Positions 6,724 through 12,353 of a DNA stretch of 12,709 nucleotides are shown one piece after another. The stretch spans positions 1 through 12,709 of the forward strand of contig JAFATL010000183.1 of the NCBI GenBank assembly GCA_019243975.1. Reading direction: 5' to 3'. A model generated the notes under the pieces. That model saw only the letters and a list, made by a program, of their open reading frames with translations, did no database searches and was not told the origin of the DNA. The stretch's first letter is position 1. Each line of letters opens with the position of its first letter. The DNA is from Actinomycetota bacterium. Its GTDB lineage: Bacteria; Actinomycetota; Acidimicrobiia; Acidimicrobiales; JAFATL01. The translations under genes were made by a program, and so were the position numbers.

Positions 6724-7350
6724 CTAGGTCAAAAGGCCTAACGCCACGGCCCGCGCGATCGCCTCGTGGCGGTCCTTCGCCTCGAGCTTGGCGTAGATGT
6801 GCGCGAGGTGGGTCTTGACCGTCGCACGGGTCACGAACAGCGCCTCGGCGATCTCCTGGTTCGAGCGTCCGGCGGCCAGGGCGGCCAGCACCTCGCGCTC
6901 CTTGCCCGTCAGCAACGACGCCGACGTGGGGGCCGACGGAGCCACCGCGCCCACCAACAGTGGCAACAACGCCGGCGCGATCACCCGCTCGCCCGCCTCC
7001 ACCCGGTCGAGGGCGTCGGCCAGCTCCTCGCCGCCGACCGAGCGCACCAGGAGGGCGTCGGCGCCCTCGGTCAGCAGGGCCGACATCTCGTCCTTGGTGG
7101 GGTTGGTGAGCAGCAGCGCGACCTTGGGGACGGGGTCGAGCGTGGCCGCCTCGATCACGACGTCGAGCGCCGGTCGGTCGAGGTGGTTGCCGAGAATCAG
7201 CAGGTCAGCGCTATTCGCACGGGCCCAGGCGATGCCGTCGCGGCCATGCTCGAACTCGGCGATCGTCTCGACTTCGCGGGCCGTCAGCACGGCGGCGATG
7301 CCGAGGCGGACGAGGGCCCACTGGTCCACGATCACCGCCCGCGTCGCCAT
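6724..7350 (-). CDS. NarL/FixJ-type response regulator with degenerate receiver domain
   Basis: The 208-aa protein has a receiver-like domain (about 4-120) and a C-terminal LuxR helix-turn-helix (146-205; LTGKEREVLAALAAGRSNQEIAEALFV, then TVKTHLAHIYAKLEAKDR). The receiver lacks its key residues: the acidic pair is D9-Q10 (VDQW, not VDDH), the phosphorylated Asp position is G54 (ADLLILGNHL), and the switch Lys is R103. It therefore cannot be phosphorylated in the usual way and may respond to a ligand or protein, or act constitutively. No histidine kinase is adjacent. It is divergent from the sigma-28 gene and precedes flgN, so a role in flagellar regulation is inferred. The ATG at 7350 has TACGAT exactly 7 nt upstream and no Shine-Dalgarno. 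Confidence 0.9.
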   Translation of the reverse strand: MATRAVIVDQWALVRLGIAAVLTAREVETIAEFEHGRDGIAWARANSADLLILGNHLDRPALDVVIEAATLDPVPKVALLLTNPTKDEMSALLTEGADALLVRSVGGEELADALDRVEAGERVIAPALLPLLVGAVAPSAPTSASLLTGKEREVLAALAAGRSNQEIAEALFVTRATVKTHLAHIYAKLEAKDRHEAIARAVALGLLT

Positions 7351-7357
7351 GAAGTCG

Positions 7358-7363
7358 ATCGTA
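7358..7363 (-). promoter_or_regulatory. -10 box for a leaderless regulator transcript
   Basis: On the minus strand TACGAT (TANNNT) ends exactly 7 nt before the regulator's ATG, the geometry that places the transcription start at the A of the start codon. No ribosome-binding site is present. The -35 region (CTGTCG at 17-nt spacing) is weak. Confidence 0.55.
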
Positions 7364-7385
7364 CGGCGCGCCTCTCTGCACGACA

Positions 7386-7395
7386 GGACTAGTCC
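7386..7395. promoter_or_regulatory. GGACTAGTCC palindrome upstream of the regulator
   Basis: A perfect 10-bp palindrome about 36-45 bases upstream of the inferred regulator start, where an activator or autorepressor would bind. Its core GACTAGTC also occurs within TGACTAGTCA at 1536-1545. Such a core is rare in GC-rich DNA, and both copies lie in divergent intergenic regions. Confidence 0.45.
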
Positions 7396-7461
7396 GTGGC
7401 GGCCCGCGGTCATCGTCCGTTCGCGCGCACTTGGGGAAAAAGATCATCCCAACGGCGGATT

Positions 7462-7487
7462 TAGTCGGCGGCGGGAGACGCCGATAC
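7462..7487 (+). promoter_or_regulatory. Candidate sigma-28 (FliA/WhiG) promoter of the sigma gene
   Basis: GCCGATAC (7480-7487) matches seven of eight bases of the sigma-28 -10 element GCCGATAA/T. A poor -35 (TAGT, 7462-7465, against TAAA) lies 14 nt upstream. The -10 ends 8 nt before the sigma-factor ATG, so transcription would start within one or two bases of the start codon. A 5-bp inverted repeat (GGGAG 7473-7477, CTCCC 7487-7491) flanks the -10. Confidence 0.55.
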
Positions 7488-7495
7488 TCCCGAGC

Positions 7496-8368
7496 ATGGG
7501 GGGAACCCACACCAACAGAGACCTGTCCACCACCCAGCGTGACGAGGAGGCATTGGTCAGAGACCACCTCCCGCTGGTGCACTACGCGGTGGCCGAGGTG
7601 GCCGCCCGGGTGCCCCGCCACGTCTCCCGAGATGATCTCATCTCGGCCGGGATGGCCGGGCTGGCGCACGCCGCCCGCAACTTCGATCCCGAGCGCGGCA
7701 TCCGCTTCGACCGCTACGCCGCCCCCCGCATCCGGGGCGCGCTGCTCGACGAGCTTCGCCACGGCGACTGGGCCAGCCGCTCGGTCCGCCGCCAGGCCCG
7801 CAGCGTCCGCGACGCCGCCGAGACCCTGACGATGGAGCTCGGTCGCACGCCGACCAACAACGAGATCGCCGACAAGATGGGCTGCGACCAGAAGGTGGTC
7901 GAGGCCCTCAACGAAGACGTCCACCGCGCCGTCGTCCTCAACTACGACTCGCTGGTGGCCCAGGGCAGCGCCGACGAGGTCATGCCGGCCGAGTCGCGCA
8001 CGCCCGACTCGATCCTGCTCGACCGTGAGCGTCAGGCCTACCTGGTCGACGCGGTCGCCGCCCTGCCCGAGCGCCTGCGCCGGGTCGTCGTCGGCTACTT
8101 CTTCGAGGAGCGGTCGATGCAGGAGCTGGCCGACGAGCTCGGCGTCACCGACTCGCGCATCTCGCAGATCCGGGCCGAAGCGCTCGAGTTGCTGCGGGAG
8201 GGCATGAACTCGCAGCTGGAGCCGGAGGCCGTCGAGAAGCCGGCCCGAAGCCAGCGCGTCGCCCGCCGCAAGCAGGCGTACTACGCGGCCATCGCCAAGC
8301 GCACCGACGCCAAGACGCGCATCTCCACCGATGCGTCGCTCGGCAGCCTCGTCGAACTGTCGGCCTAA
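7496..8368 (+). CDS. fliA: Sigma-28 family RNA polymerase sigma factor (FliA/WhiG)
   Basis: This 290-aa protein is a group 3 sigma factor. Region 2 spans about 20-95 (DHLPLVHY, DDLISAGMAGL, FDPERGIRFDRYAAPRIRGA, LLDELRHGDW). Region 3 spans about 96-175 (RSVRRQARSV, then LGRTPTNNEIADKMG). Region 4 spans about 185-237 (ALPERLRRVVVGYFFEERS, then ELADELGVTDSRISQIR). It directs RNA polymerase to flagellar or, in WhiG-type cases, developmental promoters; the adjacent flgN favours flagella. A basic tail of ~50 residues (241-290, with RRKQAYYAAIAKRTDAKTR) follows region 4. The ATG at 7496 has no Shine-Dalgarno but sits just after a sigma-28-like -10, consistent with a leaderless, autoregulated message. 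Upstream in-frame sequence runs antisense through the regulator and is not coding. Confidence 0.93.
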   Translation: MGGTHTNRDLSTTQRDEEALVRDHLPLVHYAVAEVAARVPRHVSRDDLISAGMAGLAHAARNFDPERGIRFDRYAAPRIRGALLDELRHGDWASRSVRRQARSVRDAAETLTMELGRTPTNNEIADKMGCDQKVVEALNEDVHRAVVLNYDSLVAQGSADEVMPAESRTPDSILLDRERQAYLVDAVAALPERLRRVVVGYFFEERSMQELADELGVTDSRISQIRAEALELLREGMNSQLEPEAVEKPARSQRVARRKQAYYAAIAKRTDAKTRISTDASLGSLVELSA

Positions 8369-8376
8369 TCAGCGCA

Positions 8377-8393
8377 GCGCCGTCACGCGGCGC
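8377..8393 (+). terminator. Short GC hairpin between the sigma and Rid genes
   Basis: GCGCCG, five loop bases and CGGCGC form a 6-bp stem 8 nt after the sigma-factor stop. No U-run follows. It may slow or end transcription before the separate Rid promoter; support is weak. Confidence 0.25.
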
Positions 8394-8396
8394 ACG

Positions 8397-8402
8397 TAGC
8401 CT
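8397..8402 (+). promoter_or_regulatory. -10 box for a leaderless Rid-gene transcript
   Basis: TAGCCT (TANNNT) ends exactly 7 nt before the GTG start at 8410. No Shine-Dalgarno is present. No convincing -35 is visible, and the position where one would lie overlaps the hairpin at 8377-8393. Confidence 0.45.
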
Positions 8403-8409
8403 CACGGTC

Positions 8410-8820
8410 GTGACCGACCGTCAACGCACGTTCTCGGGTTCGCCGTTCGAAGGCACCATCGGGTTCTGCCGCGCCATTCGCGTCGGCGAGCGCGTGCTCG
8501 TGTCCGGCACCGCACCGATCTGGCCTGACGGGTCGTGCCCTGACGACGCGGTAGTGCAAGCAGCGCGCTGCCTCGAGATCATCGTGAGCGCGCTGGAGAA
8601 CGCGGGCGCCCGTGCGTCCGACGTCGTGCGCACGCGCATGCTGCTCACCGACGCGTCGGACGGCGAAGCAGTGGGACGCGCCCATGCAGCCGTGTTCGGC
8701 GAGCACCCGCCCGCCGCCACCATGGTCGTGGTGGCGGCGTTGCTCGACCCCCGCTGGAAGGTAGAGATCGAAGCCGAGGCTGTTCTTTCTGCGGATGGGC
8801 GCCCCAACCCATCCGCGTAG
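8410..8820 (+). CDS. Rid (YjgF/YER057c/UK114) family protein lacking the RidA arginine
   Basis: The 136-aa protein has the single-domain Rid fold, recognisable from VLVSGTAPIWPDG (29-41), CLEIIVSALENAGA (54-67), DVVRTRMLLTD (71-81) and the C-terminal PAATMVVVAALLDPRWKVEIEAEAV. E. coli RidA deaminates reactive enamines such as 2-aminoacrylate, using Arg105 in its PARS motif. The equivalent here is A103 (PAAT), so it probably belongs to a Rid subgroup without that activity. Proteins of this fold form trimers with ligand pockets between subunits. The GTG start has a TANNNT box 7 nt upstream. It is convergent with helD. Confidence 0.88.
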   Translation: MTDRQRTFSGSPFEGTIGFCRAIRVGERVLVSGTAPIWPDGSCPDDAVVQAARCLEIIVSALENAGARASDVVRTRMLLTDASDGEAVGRAHAAVFGEHPPAATMVVVAALLDPRWKVEIEAEAVLSADGRPNPSA

Positions 8821-8871
8821 GCGCCGGGGCCCCGCCGCAGGCCGTCATCGCCGGAGTCGGTCCCCCGGCGC
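8821..8871. terminator. Inverted repeat between convergent Rid and helD genes
   Basis: A perfect 9-bp inverted repeat, GCGCCGGGG (8821-8829) and CCCCGGCGC (8863-8871), with a 33-nt loop, fills the 61-nt gap between the two stop codons. It begins right after the Rid stop. The position suits a bidirectional terminator, but the long loop and lack of U-runs make it uncertain. Confidence 0.35.
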
Positions 8872-8881
8872 GGCTCTATAG

Positions 8882-11059
8882 CTAGGCGAGGACCGACGGC
8901 AGCGGCTCGGCGTGCACGACCGTGAGCCGCTTGGTGGGCCGGGTCAGCGCCACGAACAACGCCCGGTCGCCCTGGTGGGCCTCGCGCAGGAGACGGGCGG
9001 GTTCGACCACGAGGGCACCGTCGAACTCGAGGCCCTTCACCACTTCGACGGCCACCAACGTGATGGCGGCGTCGAGACTGTCGTTGGCCTGCCCGTAGGC
9101 GACGCCGGCCCGGTCGAAGGCGGCGCTGATGTCGGGCAGCATCGACGAGGGCGAGATCACCGCCACCGTGCCGTTGCCGACCGCCTGCGACAGCTCGCGG
9201 GCGCGGGTGACGATCTCGTCGTAGAGGCGGGACGCCACCACCGGCACGAACAGTGGCGACACGCCGCTCGACCGCACCGGGTTGGGAGCGCTGGCGCCCG
9301 GGAGTGCCACCGCCAGCACGCGCGCGGCGACGTCCATGATCTCGCTCGGCGTGCGGTAGTTGATCGACAGCTCGACGACGCGCGCCGGGCGGCGGTCGGG
9401 CAGGTGGGCGAGCACGTCTTCCCAGCGCGCCGGCGCCCACGGGCCGGTGGCCTGGGCCACGTCGCCCACGATCGTCATCGACCCCGACATCGAGCGGCGG
9501 GCGACCAGCCGCAGCTGCATGGGCGACAGGTCCTGCGCCTCGTCGACGACAATGTGCCCGTACGTCCGCGGTGCCTCATCGCCGTTGCGGCGGCGACGGC
9601 GCGGCCCGAGCAGCACCGACGCCTCGTCGAGGAGCGCCAGGTCGGCGGACGTCCAGCGGATCTGGTCGGCGTGGGCGCTGCGGGGCCGGTGCAGCGCCCT
9701 CAGCTCGTCGGCCGACAGCAGGTCGCGCCCCGCCGACGCGATGAGGGCGGGTGCACCGAGCAGGTCGTGCACCAGTTCGATCGGCGTGAGCAGTGGCCAC
9801 ATGCGATCGAGGGCGGCCGTCACCTCGGGCAGCGCGCGCAGTTGCTCGAACAGGTCGTCGTCGGATTCGTTGGCGCGCACCTCGGCCGGGTCGAGGCCGT
9901 ACTCGGCGGCCAGGTCGTCGGGCACGGTCGCGTCAGGACGCAGGCCGGCGCGCGTCGCCCGCTCGACCGCCGACTTGTACTGCGACTCGAGTCGGCGCAG
10001 CACCAGCGTCTCCACCTGGCGGCGCCGCGCGTTGTGGGTGCCGGGCCGCCGCTTCACGGTGGACACGATGTCGGCCGTCGTCTTGGCGCTGAGTCGCAGC
10101 CGGTACGAACCGAACGGCACGTCGAGGTCGTGCGGCAGCGCCCGCTGCCGGTCGGCGACGGCACGCGAGAGGAACCGCACCATGCGGGTGTCGCCCTTCA
10201 CCTGCGCAGCCAGCGGCGCGTCGACCCCGCGAGCGCGCGCGTCGCTCACCAGCCCGTCGACGGTGCTGAGCACGACGCCCGTCTCACCCAGCGACGGCAG
10301 CACGTGCTCGATGTAGCGGAGGAACACGGGGTTGGGCCCGAGCACGAGCACGCCCTGGCGCTCGAGCGGGAACCGGTACGTGTAGAGGAGGTAGGCGGCC
10401 CGGTGCAGGGCGACGGCGGTCTTGCCCGTGCCGGGCCCGCCCTGGACCACGAGCACGCCCGGCAGGGGGGCCCGGATGACCTCGTCCTGCTCGCGCTGGA
10501 CGGTGGCGACGATGTCGCGCATGCGGCCCGACCGCGACTGCTCGAGGGCGGCCAGCAGAGCGCCCGTGCCCACCAACTCGACGTCGTCGTCGCCGGTGGC
10601 CCCGTCGGCCGCGAACACCTCGTCCTCGATGCCGACGACCTGGCGGCCCTCGGTGGCGAAGTGCCGGCGCAGGCGCAGGCCCATGGGGTGACGGCCGGTG
10701 GCCCGGTAGAAGGGCTCGGCCACGGGGGCCCGCCAGTCGACGACGAGCGGCTCCTGGTCGGCGCCCGAGACGGCCAGGCGGCCGATGTAATAGACGCCGC
10801 TGTCGCCATTGTCGGGAATGCCGTCGATACGCCCGAACGAGAGTGGCTGGTCGCCGATGTCCAGCTGTTCCAGCCGGCGCAGGGTGTTGACCACGACGAT
10901 GTCGCGCTCGGCCCGGGCCTGGAACGTGCCGCCCTTGGTCGACGCCAGCGCCGCCTGGAGGCGCTCGGTGGCGCCCGCACGCATCTCAGCCAAACGCTCG
11001 TAGGCGGCGTCCATGTACGCCTGTTCCGCCTCGAGGTCGGGATGAACCGCCGCCGCCAC
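8882..11059 (-). CDS. helD: HelD/HelR-type RNA polymerase-associated ATPase (superfamily 1 helicase-like)
   Basis: From the chosen GTG the protein has 725 aa, usual for HelD. The N-terminus (HPDLEAEQAYMDAAYERLAE, from residue 6) is the helical arm that in HelD structures enters the RNA polymerase secondary channel, followed by the conserved VYYIGRLAVS..VVDWRAPVAEPFY region. ATPase motifs are Walker A GGPGTGKT (207-214), DEAQ (506-509), SINYRTPSEI (565-574) and VVKGLEFD (673-680). HelD pulls RNA polymerase off DNA and recycles it; the actinobacterial relative HelR displaces rifamycin and gives resistance. The GTG at 11059 follows AGGGG by five bases. A GTG at 11104 would add 15 residues but has no ribosome site and low third-position GC. 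The open frame continues antisense through hemE, which is not coding. Confidence 0.92.
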   Translation of the reverse strand: MAAAVHPDLEAEQAYMDAAYERLAEMRAGATERLQAALASTKGGTFQARAERDIVVVNTLRRLEQLDIGDQPLSFGRIDGIPDNGDSGVYYIGRLAVSGADQEPLVVDWRAPVAEPFYRATGRHPMGLRLRRHFATEGRQVVGIEDEVFAADGATGDDDVELVGTGALLAALEQSRSGRMRDIVATVQREQDEVIRAPLPGVLVVQGGPGTGKTAVALHRAAYLLYTYRFPLERQGVLVLGPNPVFLRYIEHVLPSLGETGVVLSTVDGLVSDARARGVDAPLAAQVKGDTRMVRFLSRAVADRQRALPHDLDVPFGSYRLRLSAKTTADIVSTVKRRPGTHNARRRQVETLVLRRLESQYKSAVERATRAGLRPDATVPDDLAAEYGLDPAEVRANESDDDLFEQLRALPEVTAALDRMWPLLTPIELVHDLLGAPALIASAGRDLLSADELRALHRPRSAHADQIRWTSADLALLDEASVLLGPRRRRRNGDEAPRTYGHIVVDEAQDLSPMQLRLVARRSMSGSMTIVGDVAQATGPWAPARWEDVLAHLPDRRPARVVELSINYRTPSEIMDVAARVLAVALPGASAPNPVRSSGVSPLFVPVVASRLYDEIVTRARELSQAVGNGTVAVISPSSMLPDISAAFDRAGVAYGQANDSLDAAITLVAVEVVKGLEFDGALVVEPARLLREAHQGDRALFVALTRPTKRLTVVHAEPLPSVLA

Positions 11060-11123
11060 CACCTCCCCTGCTGTGCCCTCGGCTCCTGACGTCAGCGCCC
11101 CCACGCCAGGTGGGGAACAGAAG

Positions 11124-11153
11124 ATTGTACTGGCTGCCGCCGGGGCTTGGCTA
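11124..11153 (-). promoter_or_regulatory. Candidate housekeeping promoter of helD
   Basis: On the minus strand the -10 is TACAAT (11129-11124, five of six consensus bases) and the -35 is TAGCCA (11153-11148, four of six), with 18-nt spacing. It is the best sigma-70-like promoter in the window and would give a leader of roughly 58 nt to the GTG at 11059. Confidence 0.5.
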
Positions 11154-11170
11154 CGGCCGCCTGTGCCTCG

Positions 11171-11195
11171 GCGCAGGGGTTGGGGGCCCCTGCGC
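11171..11195. repeat. 9-bp perfect hairpin in the helD/hemE divergent region
   Basis: GCGCAGGGG (11171-11179), a 7-nt loop and CCCCTGCGC (11187-11195). It lies upstream of the helD -35 and immediately before the second hairpin. It could be an operator or an RNA or DNA structural element; no regulator is known. Confidence 0.5.
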
Positions 11196-11198
11196 ACC

Positions 11199-11223
11199 GC
11201 GCTGGGCCGGTGAGGCCCAGCGC
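11199..11223. repeat. 10-bp perfect hairpin before the hemE promoter
   Basis: GCGCTGGGCC (11199-11208), a 5-nt loop and GGCCCAGCGC (11214-11223). It covers the position where a hemE -35 would lie, and the T-rich bases at 11237-11245 follow it. Possible operator for hemE, or a terminator-like hairpin for any plus-strand transcript entering the region. Confidence 0.5.
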
Positions 11224-11233
11224 CATGTAACGG

Positions 11234-11239
11234 TAGTTT
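11234..11239 (+). promoter_or_regulatory. -10 box for a leaderless hemE transcript
   Basis: TAGTTT (TANNNT) ends exactly 7 nt before the hemE ATG at 11247, and no Shine-Dalgarno is present. The -35 position (TGAGGC, 11211-11216) is poor and lies within the hairpin. Confidence 0.5.
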
Positions 11240-11246
11240 TCGTTTG

Positions 11247-12278
11247 ATGACCGGGACCCTGGCCGAGGCGCCATTTCTCCGTGCGTGCCGCCGCCAGCCG
11301 ACCGCCCACCGGCCGGTGTGGTTCATGCGCCAGGCGGGCCGCTCCCTGCCCGAGTACCGGAAGATCAGGGAGCGGGCCTCGATGTTCGAGATCATGCGGG
11401 ACCCCGCCCTGACGGCTGAGGTCACGCTGCAGCCCGTCCGCCGGCTGGGTGTCGACGCCGCCATCCTCTTCTCCGACATCGTCACCCCCCTCGCCGCCAT
11501 CGGGGTCGACGTCGACATCAAGCCGGGCGTGGGCCCGGTGTTCGGCCAGCCCGTGCGCACGTCGGCCGACCTGGCCCAGCTGCGGCCGCTGGAGCCCGAC
11601 GCCGACATGCCGTGGGCGGCCGAGGCCGTGCGCCTGGTGGTGGCCGAGCTCGGTTCCACGCCGCTGATCGGGTTCGCGGGCGCCCCGTTCACGGTGGCCA
11701 GCTACCTGGTCGAGGGCGGCCCCAGCCGCGAGTACGCCAACACCAAGCGGCTGATGCGGACCGACCCCACGCTGTGGCGCATCCTGCTCGACACCTTGGC
11801 CGACATCTCCCTCGCCACCCTGCGGGCCCAGATCGAAGCGGGCGCGTCGGCGGTGCAAGTGTTCGACAGCTGGGCGGGCACGTTGAGCGCGGCGGACTAC
11901 GAGCGGTACGTGCTGCCGTCCAGCCGCCGCATCTTCGACGGCCTCGCCGACTTGGGGGTGCCCCGCATCCACTTCGGCGTCGGCACGGGCGAGCTGCTCG
12001 GCCTGATGGGAGCGGCCGGCGCCGATGTCGTGGGCGCCGACTGGCGCGTGCCGATTGCCGACGCCCGCACCCGCATCGGCCCCGACAAGGCGGTGCAAGG
12101 CAACCTCGACCCGGTGCTGTGCCTGGCCCCGTGGGAGGTCGTCGAACCCGCCGCCCGCGACGTCATCGCCTCAGCCGGCGACGCCCCCGGCCACATCTTC
12201 AACCTGGGCCACGGCGTCCTCCCCGACACCAACCCCGACATCCTCAAGCGTCTCGTCGACCTCGTCCACAGTGCCTGA
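11247..12278 (+). CDS. hemE: Uroporphyrinogen decarboxylase
   Basis: This 343-aa protein has the full length of HemE, which removes four carboxyl groups from uroporphyrinogen III to give coproporphyrinogen III. Signatures are RPVWFMRQAGRSLPEYR (22-38) with the substrate-binding arginines, AAILFSDIVTP with Asp77 that binds the pyrrole nitrogens, GFAGAPFTVASYLVEGG, and the C-terminal FNLGHGVLPDTNPD. It works in the cytoplasm as a cofactor-free dimer. ATG 11247 is preferred over TTG 11244 because of start type and the TANNNT box at 7 nt. It is divergent from helD and followed 75 nt later by hemH, the usual actinobacterial haem pairing. Confidence 0.96.
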   Translation: MTGTLAEAPFLRACRRQPTAHRPVWFMRQAGRSLPEYRKIRERASMFEIMRDPALTAEVTLQPVRRLGVDAAILFSDIVTPLAAIGVDVDIKPGVGPVFGQPVRTSADLAQLRPLEPDADMPWAAEAVRLVVAELGSTPLIGFAGAPFTVASYLVEGGPSREYANTKRLMRTDPTLWRILLDTLADISLATLRAQIEAGASAVQVFDSWAGTLSAADYERYVLPSSRRIFDGLADLGVPRIHFGVGTGELLGLMGAAGADVVGADWRVPIADARTRIGPDKAVQGNLDPVLCLAPWEVVEPAARDVIASAGDAPGHIFNLGHGVLPDTNPDILKRLVDLVHSA

Positions 12279-12303
12279 CGCCGTTTCCGCGCCCCCCTCG
12301 CCG

Positions 12304-12351
12304 TTCTGGCACCCCGATCGGGCGCGTCAGGTACCAATCGGGGTGCCAGAA
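12304..12351. repeat. 15-bp perfect inverted repeat before hemH
   Basis: TTCTGGCACCCCGAT (12304-12318), an 18-nt loop and ATCGGGGTGCCAGAA (12337-12351), with no mismatch. It occupies most of the hemE-hemH gap and ends two bases before the hemH ATG, so its 3' arm includes the GGGG that would bind the ribosome. No U-run follows, arguing against a simple terminator. It could be a translational switch, an operator or a REP-like repeat. Confidence 0.7.
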
Positions 12352-12353
12352 GC

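Noticed and set aside
6797..7495. N-terminal extension of the sigma factor
   Set aside because: It lies antisense to the LuxR-type regulator and crosses the promoter region; sigma homology starts after the ATG at 7496.
10781..10788. GCCGATGT, resembling a sigma-28 -10 element
   Set aside because: It lies within helD coding sequence with no gene starting downstream on that strand; the match is best explained by codon content.
8912..11089. 725-aa open frame on the plus strand opposite helD
   Set aside because: It is antisense to a gene with complete HelD motifs; its product is low-complexity Arg/His/Gly/Val sequence typical of the complement of GC-rich genes.
11060..11692. N-terminal extension of helD to about 936 aa
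   Set aside because: It runs antisense through hemE and both hairpins, and HelD homology begins near residue 6 of the 725-aa version.
11151..12098. 315-aa open frame on the minus strand opposite hemE
   Set aside because: It is a shadow of the hemE reading frame with biased composition and no motif.
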